This document shows, piece after piece, positions 44,551-55,440 of a stretch of 64,000 nucleotides of DNA. The notes beneath the pieces were generated by a model. It saw nothing but the letters and a program-made list of their open reading frames with translations, did no database searches and was not told the DNA's origin. A program made the translations under genes and the position numbers. Location: assembly GCF_016801865.2 (NCBI RefSeq), contig NC_068937.1, forward strand, positions 32,789,970 through 32,853,969, given 5' to 3'. The DNA comes from Culex pipiens pallens (taxonomy: Eukaryota > Arthropoda > Insecta > Diptera > Culicidae). Within the stretch, counting starts at the first letter, position 1, and each line of letters starts with the position of its first letter.

Positions 44551-46438
44551 TAGCGTGTCCCAAAAAAACACGAAGTCGAGGAATTCAATGTGCTCAGTTC
44601 TCAAATGATAGAAAATCATGTTAGAAACAACTCTCTCATACATGAAAACTTTCGGAAAATCGTTTACCACGTTCCCTGGGCATTTTTTTGAAAAAAGTCA
44701 GTTTTTTCGACAATTTCACAAAATCTGCTTAGAAAAAATGGAAAATTTTAAAATTTCAAATAGCCTATACCATTAAATGATGGTCTGTCGTCCAATAAAC
44801 AAGTTAATGTATTGATTTGGCCTTTTAAAACCTTGTTTTCACTTTCCCGGTAGCTTTTATGTCGAAAAATACGAGTTTTTGCTTTACTTTTTTTCAATCT
44901 TTTCCCTCGGTATTGAACATAAAAATTTCCTCATATGTGAAAATACATGCATCTTGTAGGAAATTTTCCGCCGAAGATTTTCGTCTAAGCAACTTTGAAG
45001 TTTCATCAACTCTGAGCTGAGATATTCCAGTTTTTGTGAAGAAAGAATATTGAATATTTGAAAATGTTGATATTAATCATCATTGGCATACAATATTAAG
45101 GATAATTTTAGCTGTATCGCATCTGTTTTTAAACATGATTGGTTCATCCTTCAATACTAAGGGCCACCTGGTTTTGTTTTCTCATGGTACACTACGTGCT
45201 AAATCAATGAATTACTTTTAGCAAATAACTCATATTTAGAGCATTTTGCATTTAAACCAATCGATGCACGTTTGCTGTGTTTCCATGGATACAAATAAAC
45301 AAATAACAAACCGATGCATCTGTGCTATCTTATGCTATCTAGATAGGAAAACCAGTAAGCTTAGTACAAGAGCACAGAGGCATCGAAATATATGGTTCGA
45401 TTGTACGGGGTTGGCAATTGTCCACGCTCCATCCAAAAAAGTTTTTTTTATGGACAATTGACCATGAGAAGGGGAGGGAGCTGAGATTTAAAAAAAATGT
45501 CTACGTGATTAATGGATGGATCCCTATAGAATAAATTCCAAATATTAGTGATATTTTTAATTTACCTGAACATCGGATTTATCAACAGGAGTTATAAGAA
45601 GGGAGTGTAAACGTTACGTTGTGGTTCAGATCACGGAAATGCGTACAATTGAACCTTATATTTGTTATTTGTTTATTTGTATCCATGGAAACACAGCAAA
45701 CGTGCATCGATTGGTTTAAATGCAAAATGCTCTAAATATGAGTTATTTGCTAAAAGTAATTCATTGATTTAGCACGTAGTGTGCCATGAGAAAACAAAAC
45801 CAGGTGGCCCTTAGTATTGAAGGATGAACCAATCATGTTTAAAAACAGATGCGATACAGCCGCACTTCAAATTAGGCTAAAATTATCCTTAATATTGTAT
45901 GCCAATGATGATTAATATCAACATTTTCAAATATTCAATATTCTTTCTTCACAAAAACTGGAATATCTCAGCTCAGAGTTGATGAAACTTCAAAGTTGCT
46001 TAGACGAAAATCTTCGGCGGAAAATTTCCTACAAGATGCATGTATTTTCACATATGAGGAAATTTTTGTGTTCAATACCGAGGGAAAAGATTGAAAAAAA
46101 GTAAAGCAAAAACTCGTATTTTTCGACATAAAAGCTACCGGGAAAGTGAAAACAAGGTTTTAAAAGGCCAAATCAATACATTAACTTGTTTATTGGACGA
46201 CAGACCATCATTTAATGGTATAGGCTATTTGAAATTTTAAAATTTTCCATTTTTTCTAAGCAGATTTTGTGAAATTGTCGAAAAAACTGACTTTTTTCAA
46301 AAAAATGCCCAGGGAACGTGGTAAACGATTTTTCCGAAAGTTTTCATGTATGAGAGAGTTGTTTCTAACATGATTTTCTATCATTTGAGAACTGAGCACA
46401 TTGAATTCCTCGACTTCGTGTTTTTTTGGGACACGCTA
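44551..46438. mobile_element. 1.9-kb foldback element with near-identical 760-bp arms and 8-bp TSD
   Basis: The ends TAGCGTGTCCCA and TGGGACACGCTA are flanked by the 8-bp repeat GTGTTCGC (44543-44550 and 46439-46446). The arms 44551-45310 and 45660-46438 are inverted copies with very few differences by eye, the main one a 17-base insertion in the right arm near 45860. The 350-bp centre is unique and holds a decayed CCATCCATAAA-type MITE. There is no coding capacity. The TAG terminus and TSD length suggest hAT mobilisation. Arm identity implies recent origin or gene conversion. Confidence 0.92.
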
Positions 46439-46768
46439 GTGTTCGCTTAAAATTTCATCAATTTTGGCAGCACTAAGCAGACCCAAAAGAGCGCTGGAAG
46501 AAAAAAGAACTAAGCTGAAAATAGGAAAATGAGCGTGGCCCAATGCACTCGACTGATAAGAATGCATTTTTGAAATATTTTTTTTAAGTGCTTGTAAAAG
46601 GAGTAGCATAACTTTTAATAAAAGTGAAAATAAACAGAAATGTTCACAAAAAGTTGCTCTACTTGTTGGTGTACTTGGTTTTAGTGAATTTCAAGAAACA
46701 ATCCCAGATTATCCAGTATCATTCAAACACGACCGCTTATTAGGCTTAAAATGAGCATATTTCGCCTA

Positions 46769-47200
46769 TGCTAAAAGCATTAGATTTTTTTGTAAAATAC
46801 TAAAATTTTCAATAAGCAAACCAAATTTCGCTGCGTGTGATACCCCTATTGCAAATTATGATTATTTTATTTTTGAAAATAGTATTTAAAAAAAACTCTT
46901 TTAATGAGAAAACGAAAACCAAATTTCACATTTCTTTTGATACCCATACAATAAATTTAAGTATTTTCGAAAAAATACGGAAAAAATTGGGATGCTATTT
47001 TCCTCAAAGGCGGTGTCTGTATAATCTTGATAAAAAGTCTGTAGGTACTCTGTTTTTTTTTCTGCTCATCACTTATTTTTATTATTTGCTGCGATCACGT
47101 TACGGGCGATCCATAAACCATGTGGACTCTTTAGGGGGGGTTGCAATCACTCTATAAATGAGAGGAAGGCACCAACCACCTAAAGGTGGAATAAGTAAAG
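46769..47200. other. AT-rich DNA with MITE and GAGGAAGG-element fragments
   Basis: A 106-codon frame (46837-47157) is AT-driven and not credible. At about 47104-47145 GATCCATAAACCATGTGGAC and a G run mark a half copy of the CCATCCATAAA family. At 47160-47200 GAGGAAGGCACCAACCACCT then AAAGGTGG is the terminal fragment of the GAGGAAGG family (copy e). Confidence 0.6.
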
Positions 47201-48184
47201 TTATTTTTTAAATAAATGACTCTAATTTTAAAACGGAGCACCTGATCACAATTTTTTTAAATTTATTTTCAATCGCAAAGCTGATTTTTATAATTTTACC
47301 AAGCAATAATTAATTTTTTTTTGCTAAAAATCACATTAAAAGATAAAGTTCTTGTACCAGATTTTGCACCAACTTAAACTCTAGTGCAAAAGATTCCTTA
47401 AAACTCAAAAAAATAAAAAAATAAATTAGAAAATTTATCTTAAAGTCAAATAAAAAAGCCTTATTTTTCCATGAATCTATTTTTTCAGAAAAGTCTTTAA
47501 AAAGTCTTTAAATACAATTATGAAAATTGAAGGGTTTTTTTATTTTTTCTTTAAGCTCTATGATAATAAGCTAAATGTTCGATTTTACAAAATTGGTCTT
47601 AATTTAACACACAATTTTTATAATTTCGAGAAGTAAATTATTTATAAACCCGCTAAAAAAAATCAGAACACATTGATTTTTTTCAAAGTTTACAATGATT
47701 TGTCAAATGGTATTTCCCGGAAAATGTTACTAAGTGTTTTCTGATGGAAACTATTGTCCAAAACTGTTACATAACATTTTAAATACATATCATGATAAAA
47801 ACCATACAACAAAAAACTTGTTTTTAGAAAAATCTCATTTACATGATAAATCTACCTTAGGGCTGCTTAAAAAATGAATTTAAAAGTTGTAAACCAATGA
47901 CACAAAGTAGTTTCTTTGGTCAAAGGGAAGGTTCCCATTAAGATTGAGCCTAATAAAGAAATACAAAAAACTTAAAATAGTCGATTTCGTCGAGAATTTC
48001 TCCATTCCTACTCAATTATTTATTTGAAAGATAGAAAAATTCCTATGAATTAGTCAAATTAAATTTTGAAATTAATAATCTCGTTTTTAGATACAACCTC
48101 TCAAAAATGAAAGATCAGAACAACTGAGGTTTTTTAAGTGCCATCAAACCGCATAGAATTTAAAAAAAAAATAAACTTATTCGT
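47201..48184. other. AT-rich DNA, no gene seen
   Basis: AT-rich with short frames only and no repeat termini found. Confidence 0.5.
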
Positions 48185-48945
48185 GGAAATACAATGTCCC
48201 ATCCCAGAGGGTCCTCGAGTAACAAACCTTCTAAGCATGGTGCTCCCAACGAATACAACCAAATCTCGGAGCGTACGGTGGTGTGACCCCACGGTTCTTT
48301 CTCCCCTCGCCCGAGTCGGGGTTCAATCCCCCGTCCTTTGGATTGGTAAGCAAAAATGCTAACCACTAGGCCATCACGGCTTGGTGAGCGATGCCTGGAA
48401 TTAGGAATACTATTACTATCAAACTATATACGCGCTGGGTCCTTGTCCATTTGACAAGGGTTCGGAAGTTCTAAATAACGTTTGAACCCGATTGGTGCAA
48501 ACGTTCTTCAGGGCGGGGCTTGTCGATAAAAGCTGAGGGACTTCGCGCTCGGCTAGCCAGCGTAGAAATGGGTCACCGAAGCTCGGCAGAGCTAACACCT
48601 TCCAAATGCCTATGCGAGTTATTTGCATGTATAGAATGAAGATCTAAAAATACATGGAAACAACTCAATTTGTAAGAAGTGACCGCGTGGTCCCGTTTGG
48701 TTGGTTGCACACACACAAACACACACATCTCTGCGATACGGCTTTACGCAGTAGGCCTGGTCGCTTTAAAGCTTGTGATGTTTCAATGCATTTCGATGCA
48801 ATTGCGCACTACAAATGTTGATAAGTGACAAGAAGAGTGCTAGGCGTAATCTAACCTAAGGCACTCTCAAGGATCCCTATAAAAGATTGGCTGCGCTAGG
48901 GCCTGATTAGATTAGATTAGATTAGATTAGATTAGATGGATTAAT
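48185..48945 (+). mobile_element. SINE/LINE-type retroposed unit with (ATTAG)n tail
   Basis: The unit begins with a block shared in inverse orientation with 5037-5160, followed by a minus-strand tRNA-like module (about 48325-48395; the complement has A box TGGCCTAGTGG and B-like GGATTGAACCC). A GC-rich central part (48420-48650) follows, then a CACACACA stretch, and the block shared with 2808-3010 (TCTCTGCGATACGGC). It ends in six to seven ATTAG units (48903-48938). The tail places the 3' end on the plus strand. Some segments may be separate insertions; the family was not identified. Confidence 0.65.
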
Positions 48946-49870
48946 CAGAGCAAAATATTTAGAGAATGAACATTTTATTTAAAGTTGTTTCAAAACATTT
49001 CGATTTTCTTGTTGGTAATTTTTTTTAGTTGTTGTTAGTCTATGGATATAATCTCATCCTTATTATTATCAAGTGGTATAATTTTATGCTTTGAATTTTT
49101 CAGTTTTCCAACACCCATGCCCAAAATTCATCTAACCAGTAGCCCAGGTAGAATGAACGTTGGCAAAGCCTTCCATTTGGAACACACTCACCACCCGCCA
49201 TAACTAGCCTTACTAGTTCGGCAAAGTTCAGTCTCTCAACACCTTGCTGCGAAGTCCATCCTTAGTCCAAAGGGTTGAGAAAGACTAACTAGCACACGGG
49301 GGAAAGCAAGGAAACCCATGTGTGAGCTCGACGACAACGACGAACAGGACGACGCAAGTAGACAAGGCGCAGCACTATGAAAAAGTCGTATTTGTGTGTG
49401 TTCACGTCAATGTGATTAGGTTGCACTCGCTTTGTACGGGGGGGGAGCACACATACAACGGAAAACGATGCGTTTATATACTATCCATGGACAAGACTGT
49501 CGTTGTCTGACGCAGCAGCACCAAGAGATGCAGACACCTTGCATACATTTGGGCGAAGGAGGTGGCGGTGGCGATAGTCTGCATGTAGGCGAAATGCACA
49601 TGTTAACTGAGTCGGTCGGTTTTTAGTTTTTTGTTGCGCGTTGCTTTCGCCGGAAACGGAAACGGAGAAAGGGGGGATGGTTTGGAACGGGGGGAGAAAA
49701 GGGGGGGGGCGATAGTGACGTTGTTTGGAAAGGAAAGAACGTGGGCTTTGCACAAGTCTCAGCGGGTTGCGTTTTTGTTTTGCTTTCGTTTTGGGGTAGA
49801 GATACCGTACTCTGGTCGCTTGGTGATAGATTTGCCTGCTTGCGATAGGAAACAGACTGTACGTGTTGCT
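48946..49870. other. Apparently single-copy block, GC-richer from 49120
   Basis: Non-repetitive sequence with GGGGGGGAGC near 49439, GGAGGTGGCGGTGGCG near 49558 and G-rich runs near 49670-49710. Frames up to 103 codons on the minus strand show no domain. Candidate host noncoding or regulatory DNA. Confidence 0.4.
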
Positions 49871-50649
49871 TGAAAATAGGATTTAGCAGAATCGTAACTT
49901 GTAAAAAAAACGATTGTTCAAAGATAATACACAATTGTTATACTTAAATTTTGGATCGTAACGTAGATTTTTGACATCAAGAATATTTATGGGCAGTTTG
50001 AAAGACAGGCAATAAATCAGTAAGTTAAACATAAAATAAATGCTCTATTATTCTCGTAGGTTTTCACAATACGTTAAGCATGAACATTTCTTTGTAATTT
50101 TTAAAAGATGATTTTTATTCATTTCTGTGATTTTTTCACTTTTCAAACCGAGTAGGTCTTTTTAATGAAATTGTTTTTCTTTTAATGAGATCTTTGTAAA
50201 TATGTTTCAAAATTTGTGTCGCTCTCCTTCAAAATCAGCTTTCAGAAAAATATTGTTTTAAAACTTCGAAATTCAAATATAAATACAGTCGACTCTCTTG
50301 CTGTCAATCTTCTCAATATCAATATTGCTCTAGCTGTCAATACATTCTTCAGTCCCTTCAAAAAGCATACTTTGATTTTTCGTTCTATAATTTGATCCCT
50401 ACCACTCTCGACGATCCCTTCAATATCGGCAACGAGAGAGTTCATTGTAGAAGTCAAATTATCTGAAATCCGTTGAAAATCCAGGTTCTATCCCATTCCC
50501 CCAAAACCCCACTACCCAGAATGGCCGAATCCCCAGAAATATTTAGGACCTTGAAAAAAACAATGTAATGTTATAGTCACTGTATTTCTCACAAATATCC
50601 GCCTCATGTTTGTAAATTGAATTGATAACGTCAAATTGACTTTTAAAAA
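49871..50649. other. AT-rich DNA, no gene seen
   Basis: Short frames only. CCTTCAATATCGGCAACGAG near 50419 sits in diverged tandem-like sequence built on TCTTCAATATC and TGTCAAT motifs (50300-50420), which may be decayed repeats. Confidence 0.45.
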
Positions 50650-50767
50650 CTAACTTAATCCACCTATGTGGTTGGAGCCTTCCTCACAACAATGGCTGTA
50701 CACAAGTTTCATCTATTTTTTAGATCCGGCTTCCAAAAAGTACATCGATATCACTTAAGTGGCCATA

Positions 50768-51417
50768 ACGTCATCATTCGAATTCCCGGACGCTTTGAAA
50801 CCCGGACACTTCAACTTTCTTTATCAATTATTTGGATATAAGTTTGCATTATGAATGTCAAAACTGTGTTATTTGATGAATTCTAACATCAACTTTCATT
50901 CAAAGTTTGTTTGGACGCTGTAGTTAATGCCAACACAATTAAATTAAATAAAAATATGAGTTTACCAAAAATGCGAAACATTTCAACGGAAATATTTCAT
51001 AGGCGTCCGAAGCACCGGGAAGGCAAAGCAGAAATTAATTTTTTGATTTTCTTAAATTCTAGCCATTTTTATATAAACTATCGATTATTTTAATGTTAAC
51101 AGCTTATTTGAGACCTAAAGAATGCCATTCACTAACATTTAAGTCCAAATTTGTGCGATTCATAAGCAAAATCGATTGTCCGGATTTCGAATCAGCTTTT
51201 AACAGTGTCCGGGATTCGAAGCACAACAAGTCATTTTAGTTTTCAAATTCTGATGAAAAATTGTTAGAAAATGCATATTTTGCATGCAGTCTCCTAAAAC
51301 TGACTGTTTATACAAAATCCTGATGATATTTCTACATTTCCAACTTATTTCATGATTTTTTGCCAGCTATAACAAAAATAATATAGTACTAAGTGTCCGG
51401 ATTTCGAATCATGACGT
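50768..51417. mobile_element. 650-bp TIR element with TA duplication, GTCCGG motifs
   Basis: The ends ACGTCATCATTCGAA and TTCGAATCATGACGT are inverted with one mismatch and flanked by TA (50766-50767, 51418-51419). It splits a unit of the GAGGAAGG element between GTGGCCATA and TCTCGAGAC. The motif GTCCGGxxTTCGAA or its inverse occurs about five times (near 50779, 50800, 51177, 51207, 51393), mostly near the ends. No transposase frame is present. Confidence 0.85.
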
Positions 51418-52201
51418 TATCTCGAGACAAAGTTGCCAGATCTTCAATGTTTTGGGCTCGTTGGAAAGGTCTTTTGATAACCCAACCAACGATGGGTCGG
51501 ATAGTGGATCCGGACATAGTTTACATACATTTAAGTGAGATCCGGCTTCAAAAAAGTACATCAATATCACTTAAGAGGCCATATCTCGAGACAGGGTTGC
51601 CAGATCTTCAATGTTTTGCACTCGTTGGAAAGTTCTTTTGATAACCTAACCAACGTCGGGTCGGATAGTGGAGCCGGACATAGTTTACATACATTTAAGT
51701 GAGATCCGGCTTCAAAATAGTACATCAATATCACTTAAGTGGCCATATCTCGAGACGGGGTTGCCAGATCTTCAATGTTTTGGACTCATTGGAAAGGTCT
51801 TTTGATAAGTAAACCAACAATAGGTCGGATGGTGAATCCGGACATAGTTTGCATACATTTAAGTGAGATCCGGCTTCAAAAAAGTACATCAATATCACTT
51901 AAGGGGCCATATCTCGAGACAGGGTTGCAAGATCTTCAATGTTTTAGACTCGTTGGAAAGGTCTTTTGATAACCTAACCAACGATGGGTCGGATGATGGA
52001 CCCGGACATAGTTTGCATACAGTAAAGTGAGATCCAAATATATGTGAAAACAAATTTTTATACATAACTTTTGAACTACTTATCAAAACTTCAATCTGTA
52101 TAAAACTCGATCTATGGGACCCTAAACCAAGTCGAATGCAACAAGTTCGGGTCAAATCGGTTCAGCCAGTGCCGAGAAACATGAGCTAGTTTGTTGGTCA
52201 C

Positions 52202-52266
52202 ATACATACATACACACACACATACACACACACATACACACACACATACACACACACATACACACA
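52202..52266. repeat. CA-rich microsatellite with CATACACACA units
   Basis: An ACACACATACAC-type repeat of about five 12-base units inside copy c of the GAGGAAGG family. Its frame of alternating Cys, Met and Val on the minus strand is not a gene. Confidence 0.9.
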
Positions 52267-52388
52267 GACATTTGTTCAGTTTTCGATTCTGATTCGATAT
52301 GTATACATGAAGGAGGGTCTACGACGTTTTTATACAAAGTTCATTTTTAGAGCAGGATTATAGCCTTACCTCAGTGAGGAAGGCAAAA

Positions 52389-52470
52389 GGATACTGTTAA
52401 TGTCTTTTAAAAAAAAATCAATGTTTTTTAAGCTTTATTTATTAACATTTCATATAATGTATATAAATTT
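52389..52470. other. Short AT-rich spacer
   Basis: AT-rich; ATAAATTT at 52463-52470 is the left flank of the next element. Confidence 0.5.
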
Positions 52471-53732
52471 AGGGTGACCACTCAAATCCCATTTTCAAAT
52501 TCCCGACTTTTCCAGAAAGCTAAGACAATAGGTATTTCTTGTCTAAAGAATTATTTCCAACAAAAAACTGAATATCAATAAAAAAATGTAGCTTAAAAAA
52601 TCAAGCTATTGACCATTTTGTAAACACATAAACTTAACAACAAAATTCCTGAAAGATACGTCAAAAAGGGAAGTTCAATATTTTGATTGAGACTAGAAAC
52701 AAAAACAATTATCTTTGAAAAAAAATCAAGATCTCATCAATACTTAAAGAATTAATGTTTTTTTTATATAAACAAAAATATAGTTTTTGTAACTTCGTTT
52801 CAACTGGAAATGCCAAAAAGCTAAAGATAACTGATTTTGAAATTTCATTCATGATTGCTGTTATAATATCTTGAATGAATTTAGGAAAATATGTAAGAAT
52901 TCGTTAAAAATTTATTTTCCCACAAAGTTCCTTTTTTAAATTTGTATCAATGTTGGTTTGTATAGTTGTCAGTATTTAACTATTTTTTTCTCAATGAGAA
53001 ATTTAGTTTGATAATATCCCACTTATTTTAAGAGAAATGTTTGAAGTGACAAATTCTTCAAACAATTTAGCAGTAACCCAAAACATCTTGAAATTATTTT
53101 ACTGCAATTTAAATATTTTGTTATGTTTTCAAAACGTAAAAATGTTTAAAAAATATTTCATTCAAATCGAACCGTGATTAGATTTTATGCGATCTTTAGT
53201 TTTTCTAGAATTGAAAATCATTTTTTATCTATAGTAAAATTATACACTCTCACAAAAAAGTTCAAGGGAAACATTTTGATTTTGTGTTTTGAAATAACGT
53301 TATGAATTTAGCTAAAAACTTAAAAAAATATTTACAAAAGAAAAAAAACTATTGCTAAAAAATTGAAACAGTTTTCAATAACTTTACCTCTTGTTTGATG
53401 AACAAAAATTAAAAAAAAAAAACATTTGATTTAGGTTTAAAAAATATTATGAAAATTATGGCATCCAGCATGAAATTAAAAGATTAAAAAAAAAAGATTT
53501 GTGATGTCTTGAATAGCCTTTTCATTTTAAAATTTATTGAAATAGTGAAAAGAACCTTAAATTTAAATTAAGCAGAATTGAATGAATTTAATTTGAAAAT
53601 GGTACAACATATTACGAAATAATTCAATGATTTTTAAACATGTTTGCTTGGAAATCCCGGCTTTACCCGAATTTTCCTGATTTTTGCCGGATTTTGGCGA
53701 ATTCTCGTTTTCCCGACTTGAGTGGCCAGCCT
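52471..53732. mobile_element. 1.26-kb TIR element, hAT-like
   Basis: The left end AGGGTGACCACTCAAATCCC and right end CGACTTGAGTGGCCAGCCT are imperfect inverted repeats, each followed inward by TTTTCCCGAC-like sequence. The flanks ATAAATTT (52463-52470) and TTAAATTT (53733-53740) match at seven of eight bases. Size, AT-rich non-coding body and CCCG-rich ends resemble the elements at 891 and 17125. Confidence 0.7.
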
Positions 53733-53740
53733 TTAAATTT

Positions 53741-54315
53741 GAGGTTAAGTGCTGGTGAGGACCGCCTCTTTTTCTTGCCGTGAGGCATTTTTTGCACTTT
53801 TTAGCACTTTTTTGGTTTGTGTGGGACGCACGTCTGACTCGCTTCTCTGCTGATCGCAGACTGACAGTTGACAGTTTTTTTAATCAACCCTTACATTTGA
53901 TACAGTCGAAAATAATTGTTTTTGGACCTTTTCAGATGCTGAGAGAAAAAATGCTTTTTGCATTTAAAACATATCCAAAAATCAAAATTAAAAAAAATGT
54001 ATTTTTCGCGAAATTATTTTTTTTTGTGAAAAATCAAATTGGGCAAAAGGTAATTTCTGAAAAGTTTTAAAATGCTATTTAGCATTGTTAGAAAAATGTT
54101 CAAAAAATTAGTAAAAATCGACTGTAAAAAAAATTCTTTGAGTTTTTGCATTCTCTTCGTTTCGACCATTACTTTTAAAATAAATTATAATTACCTGAAC
54201 AATATTTGTTTTAGAGTATTTGTTTTTATTTCAAACATGAAGAGATCTTTAAAAAAACACACAGGTGTATAAAATGATATTTTCTATGCGTTTTTGCTTT
54301 TTTAAACATGAGCTC
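53741..54315. other. Mixed then AT-rich DNA, no gene seen
   Basis: A 96-codon frame (53780-54070) begins in a GC-richer patch but turns Lys/Phe-rich and has no domain. Confidence 0.45.
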
Positions 54316-54388
54316 ACACAGCAAAAAAGGTTGCATTTGGAAGGTAGGTTGAACAATTTTACCTAAAATAATGTGTAAAAAACTTGTA

Positions 54389-54602
54389 CACAGTAAAAAT
54401 GTGTGTGTGAAGACGCAATTTTGGAAGGTTGAATATTACCTCTTTTATGATGTAATTTTACCTCAATTTAGACTTAAAAAGTGTCATTACACCAGAAAAG
54501 TGGTAAAATTACACATATTCAGAGGTAAAATAACACATTTTTTCTAACATAAATGATGTACCCCTTCCCAGATGTAATATTATCATGATTTTTTTTACTG
54601 TG
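54389..54602. mobile_element. Inner 214-bp MITE, CACAGTAAAAA ends, TA duplication
   Basis: CACAGTAAAAAT and ATTTTTTTTACTGTG are inverted, with TA at 54387-54388 and 54603-54604. The interior repeats GTAAAATTACAC-type motifs in both orientations. It is nested in the CACAGCAAAAAA element, whose ends differ from its own by few bases, so the two families are probably related. Confidence 0.85.
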
Positions 54603-54636
54603 TAGGTCAAGAGAAACTATTGAAAATTTTACCACA

Positions 54637-54703
54637 CAGGCCGAGCGGGCTAAGGCACCAGTCCTGGTGCTGGGTTTGAATCCCGTCGGTTGCAAGTTTT
54701 TTT
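54637..54703 (+). repeat. tRNA-derived fragment (Leu/Ser-like A box)
   Basis: GGCCGAGCGGGCTAAGGC fits an A box and D-arm of a class II (Leu/Ser-type) tRNA, and GGTTTGAATCCCGTCGG fits a B box and T arm. The anticodon and variable arms are reduced, so it cannot act as a tRNA. Probably a SINE head or retroposed tRNA piece trapped in a MITE. Confidence 0.6.
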
Positions 54704-54814
54704 TTGTGTTTACAAAAATTGAACATGTAGTGTGTAATATTAAGTGTCTTTTTTGACGAAAGTGAGGTGCATGCTTTTGCATGCGATTTTACCATCGGAT
54801 TTTTTGCTGTGCAG

Positions 54815-55440
54815 TTCTTGAAGTAAAATAACTTTTGATGTACTTTGGGTAATTCTAAGAGATTGGTTTTTTTTTATTATTTTTAAGTGTTTGAACAAAT
54901 GAGCATTCTAAAACCATTTTCGAATGACTCGAATGAGGTTCGTATGGAACTTCGGATAATCGATTCACGAGCAAAAAAAATGTTTTCGTATTTTCTTTAT
55001 TTTCTTAGCTTTAACATCTAATTCGAGTTCTGCGGTCGGTTGGTTGGGTATTAAATTCAGGTATGCATCTTTTCAATATTTCATCACCACTATTTTGGCC
55101 GCTATCGTTAATTTAAAAATTCTAGATAATCTTAGAGTAGTTCAGAGGACATACTTGAGCTCCACAAAAGCACGAAAAAAATGTTTTTCTTGATTCGATT
55201 ATCCGAGGAGAAATTTTCACAGCTAAAAAAGTAGTAATCAAGCTGCGTGTAAAAGGCCTGGGTATAAAATAAATATTGCATTATTTTATGCAAATTTATG
55301 TAATTTTACACCCTGAAATATGTAGCCCGTCACTATGGGAAACCTACTTGACCGAAATGTCAAGCTCATATATGTGTTTAAAGGCTTTTCATCGGTTATA
55401 TATAGATTTTTTATATACAATATTTATCGAGGCATTGGCT
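54815..55440. other. AT-rich DNA, no gene seen
   Basis: No reading frame, repeat terminus or tRNA box found. Confidence 0.5.

Larger units (their letters stand above)
43828..46766. mobile_element. TA-flanked element with GGGGAAATATAC end, carrying nested insertions (tentative)
   Basis: The left end GGGGAAATATACCC and right end GAGCATATTTCGCC are imperfect inverted repeats with TA at 43826-43827 and 46767-46768. Without the 94-bp MITE and the 1888-bp palindrome inside it the element is about 0.95 kb, the same size as the GGGGAAAG elements at 13628 and 33129, whose termini begin similarly. The ends are imperfect, so confidence is limited. Confidence 0.45.
50650..52388 (+). mobile_element. GAGGAAGG-ended element, copy c, with four about 165-bp units
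   Basis: The left end, TAACTTAATCCACCTATGTGG-like sequence, is followed by GCCTTCCTCAC; the right end is CCTTACCTCAGTGAGGAAGG. Units of about 165 bp, each with TTGCCAGATCTTCAATGTTT and GAGATCCGGCTTC, repeat at about 51430, 51597, 51763 and 51925. The frames in these units derive from the repeats. A 650-bp element (50768-51417) has inserted into the first unit. Confidence 0.85.
54316..54811. mobile_element. Outer MITE with CACAGCAAAAAA ends, carrying a tRNA-like fragment
   Basis: CACACAGCAAAAAAGG at the left pairs with ATTTTTTGCTGTG at the right. The inner 214-bp MITE (54389-54602) and the tRNA-like fragment (54637-54703) lie inside. No clear target duplication was identified. Confidence 0.65.

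Noticed and set aside
48903..48938. Telomeric repeat
   Set aside because: The unit is ATTAG, not TTAGG, only six or seven copies are present, and it ends a retroposed unit.
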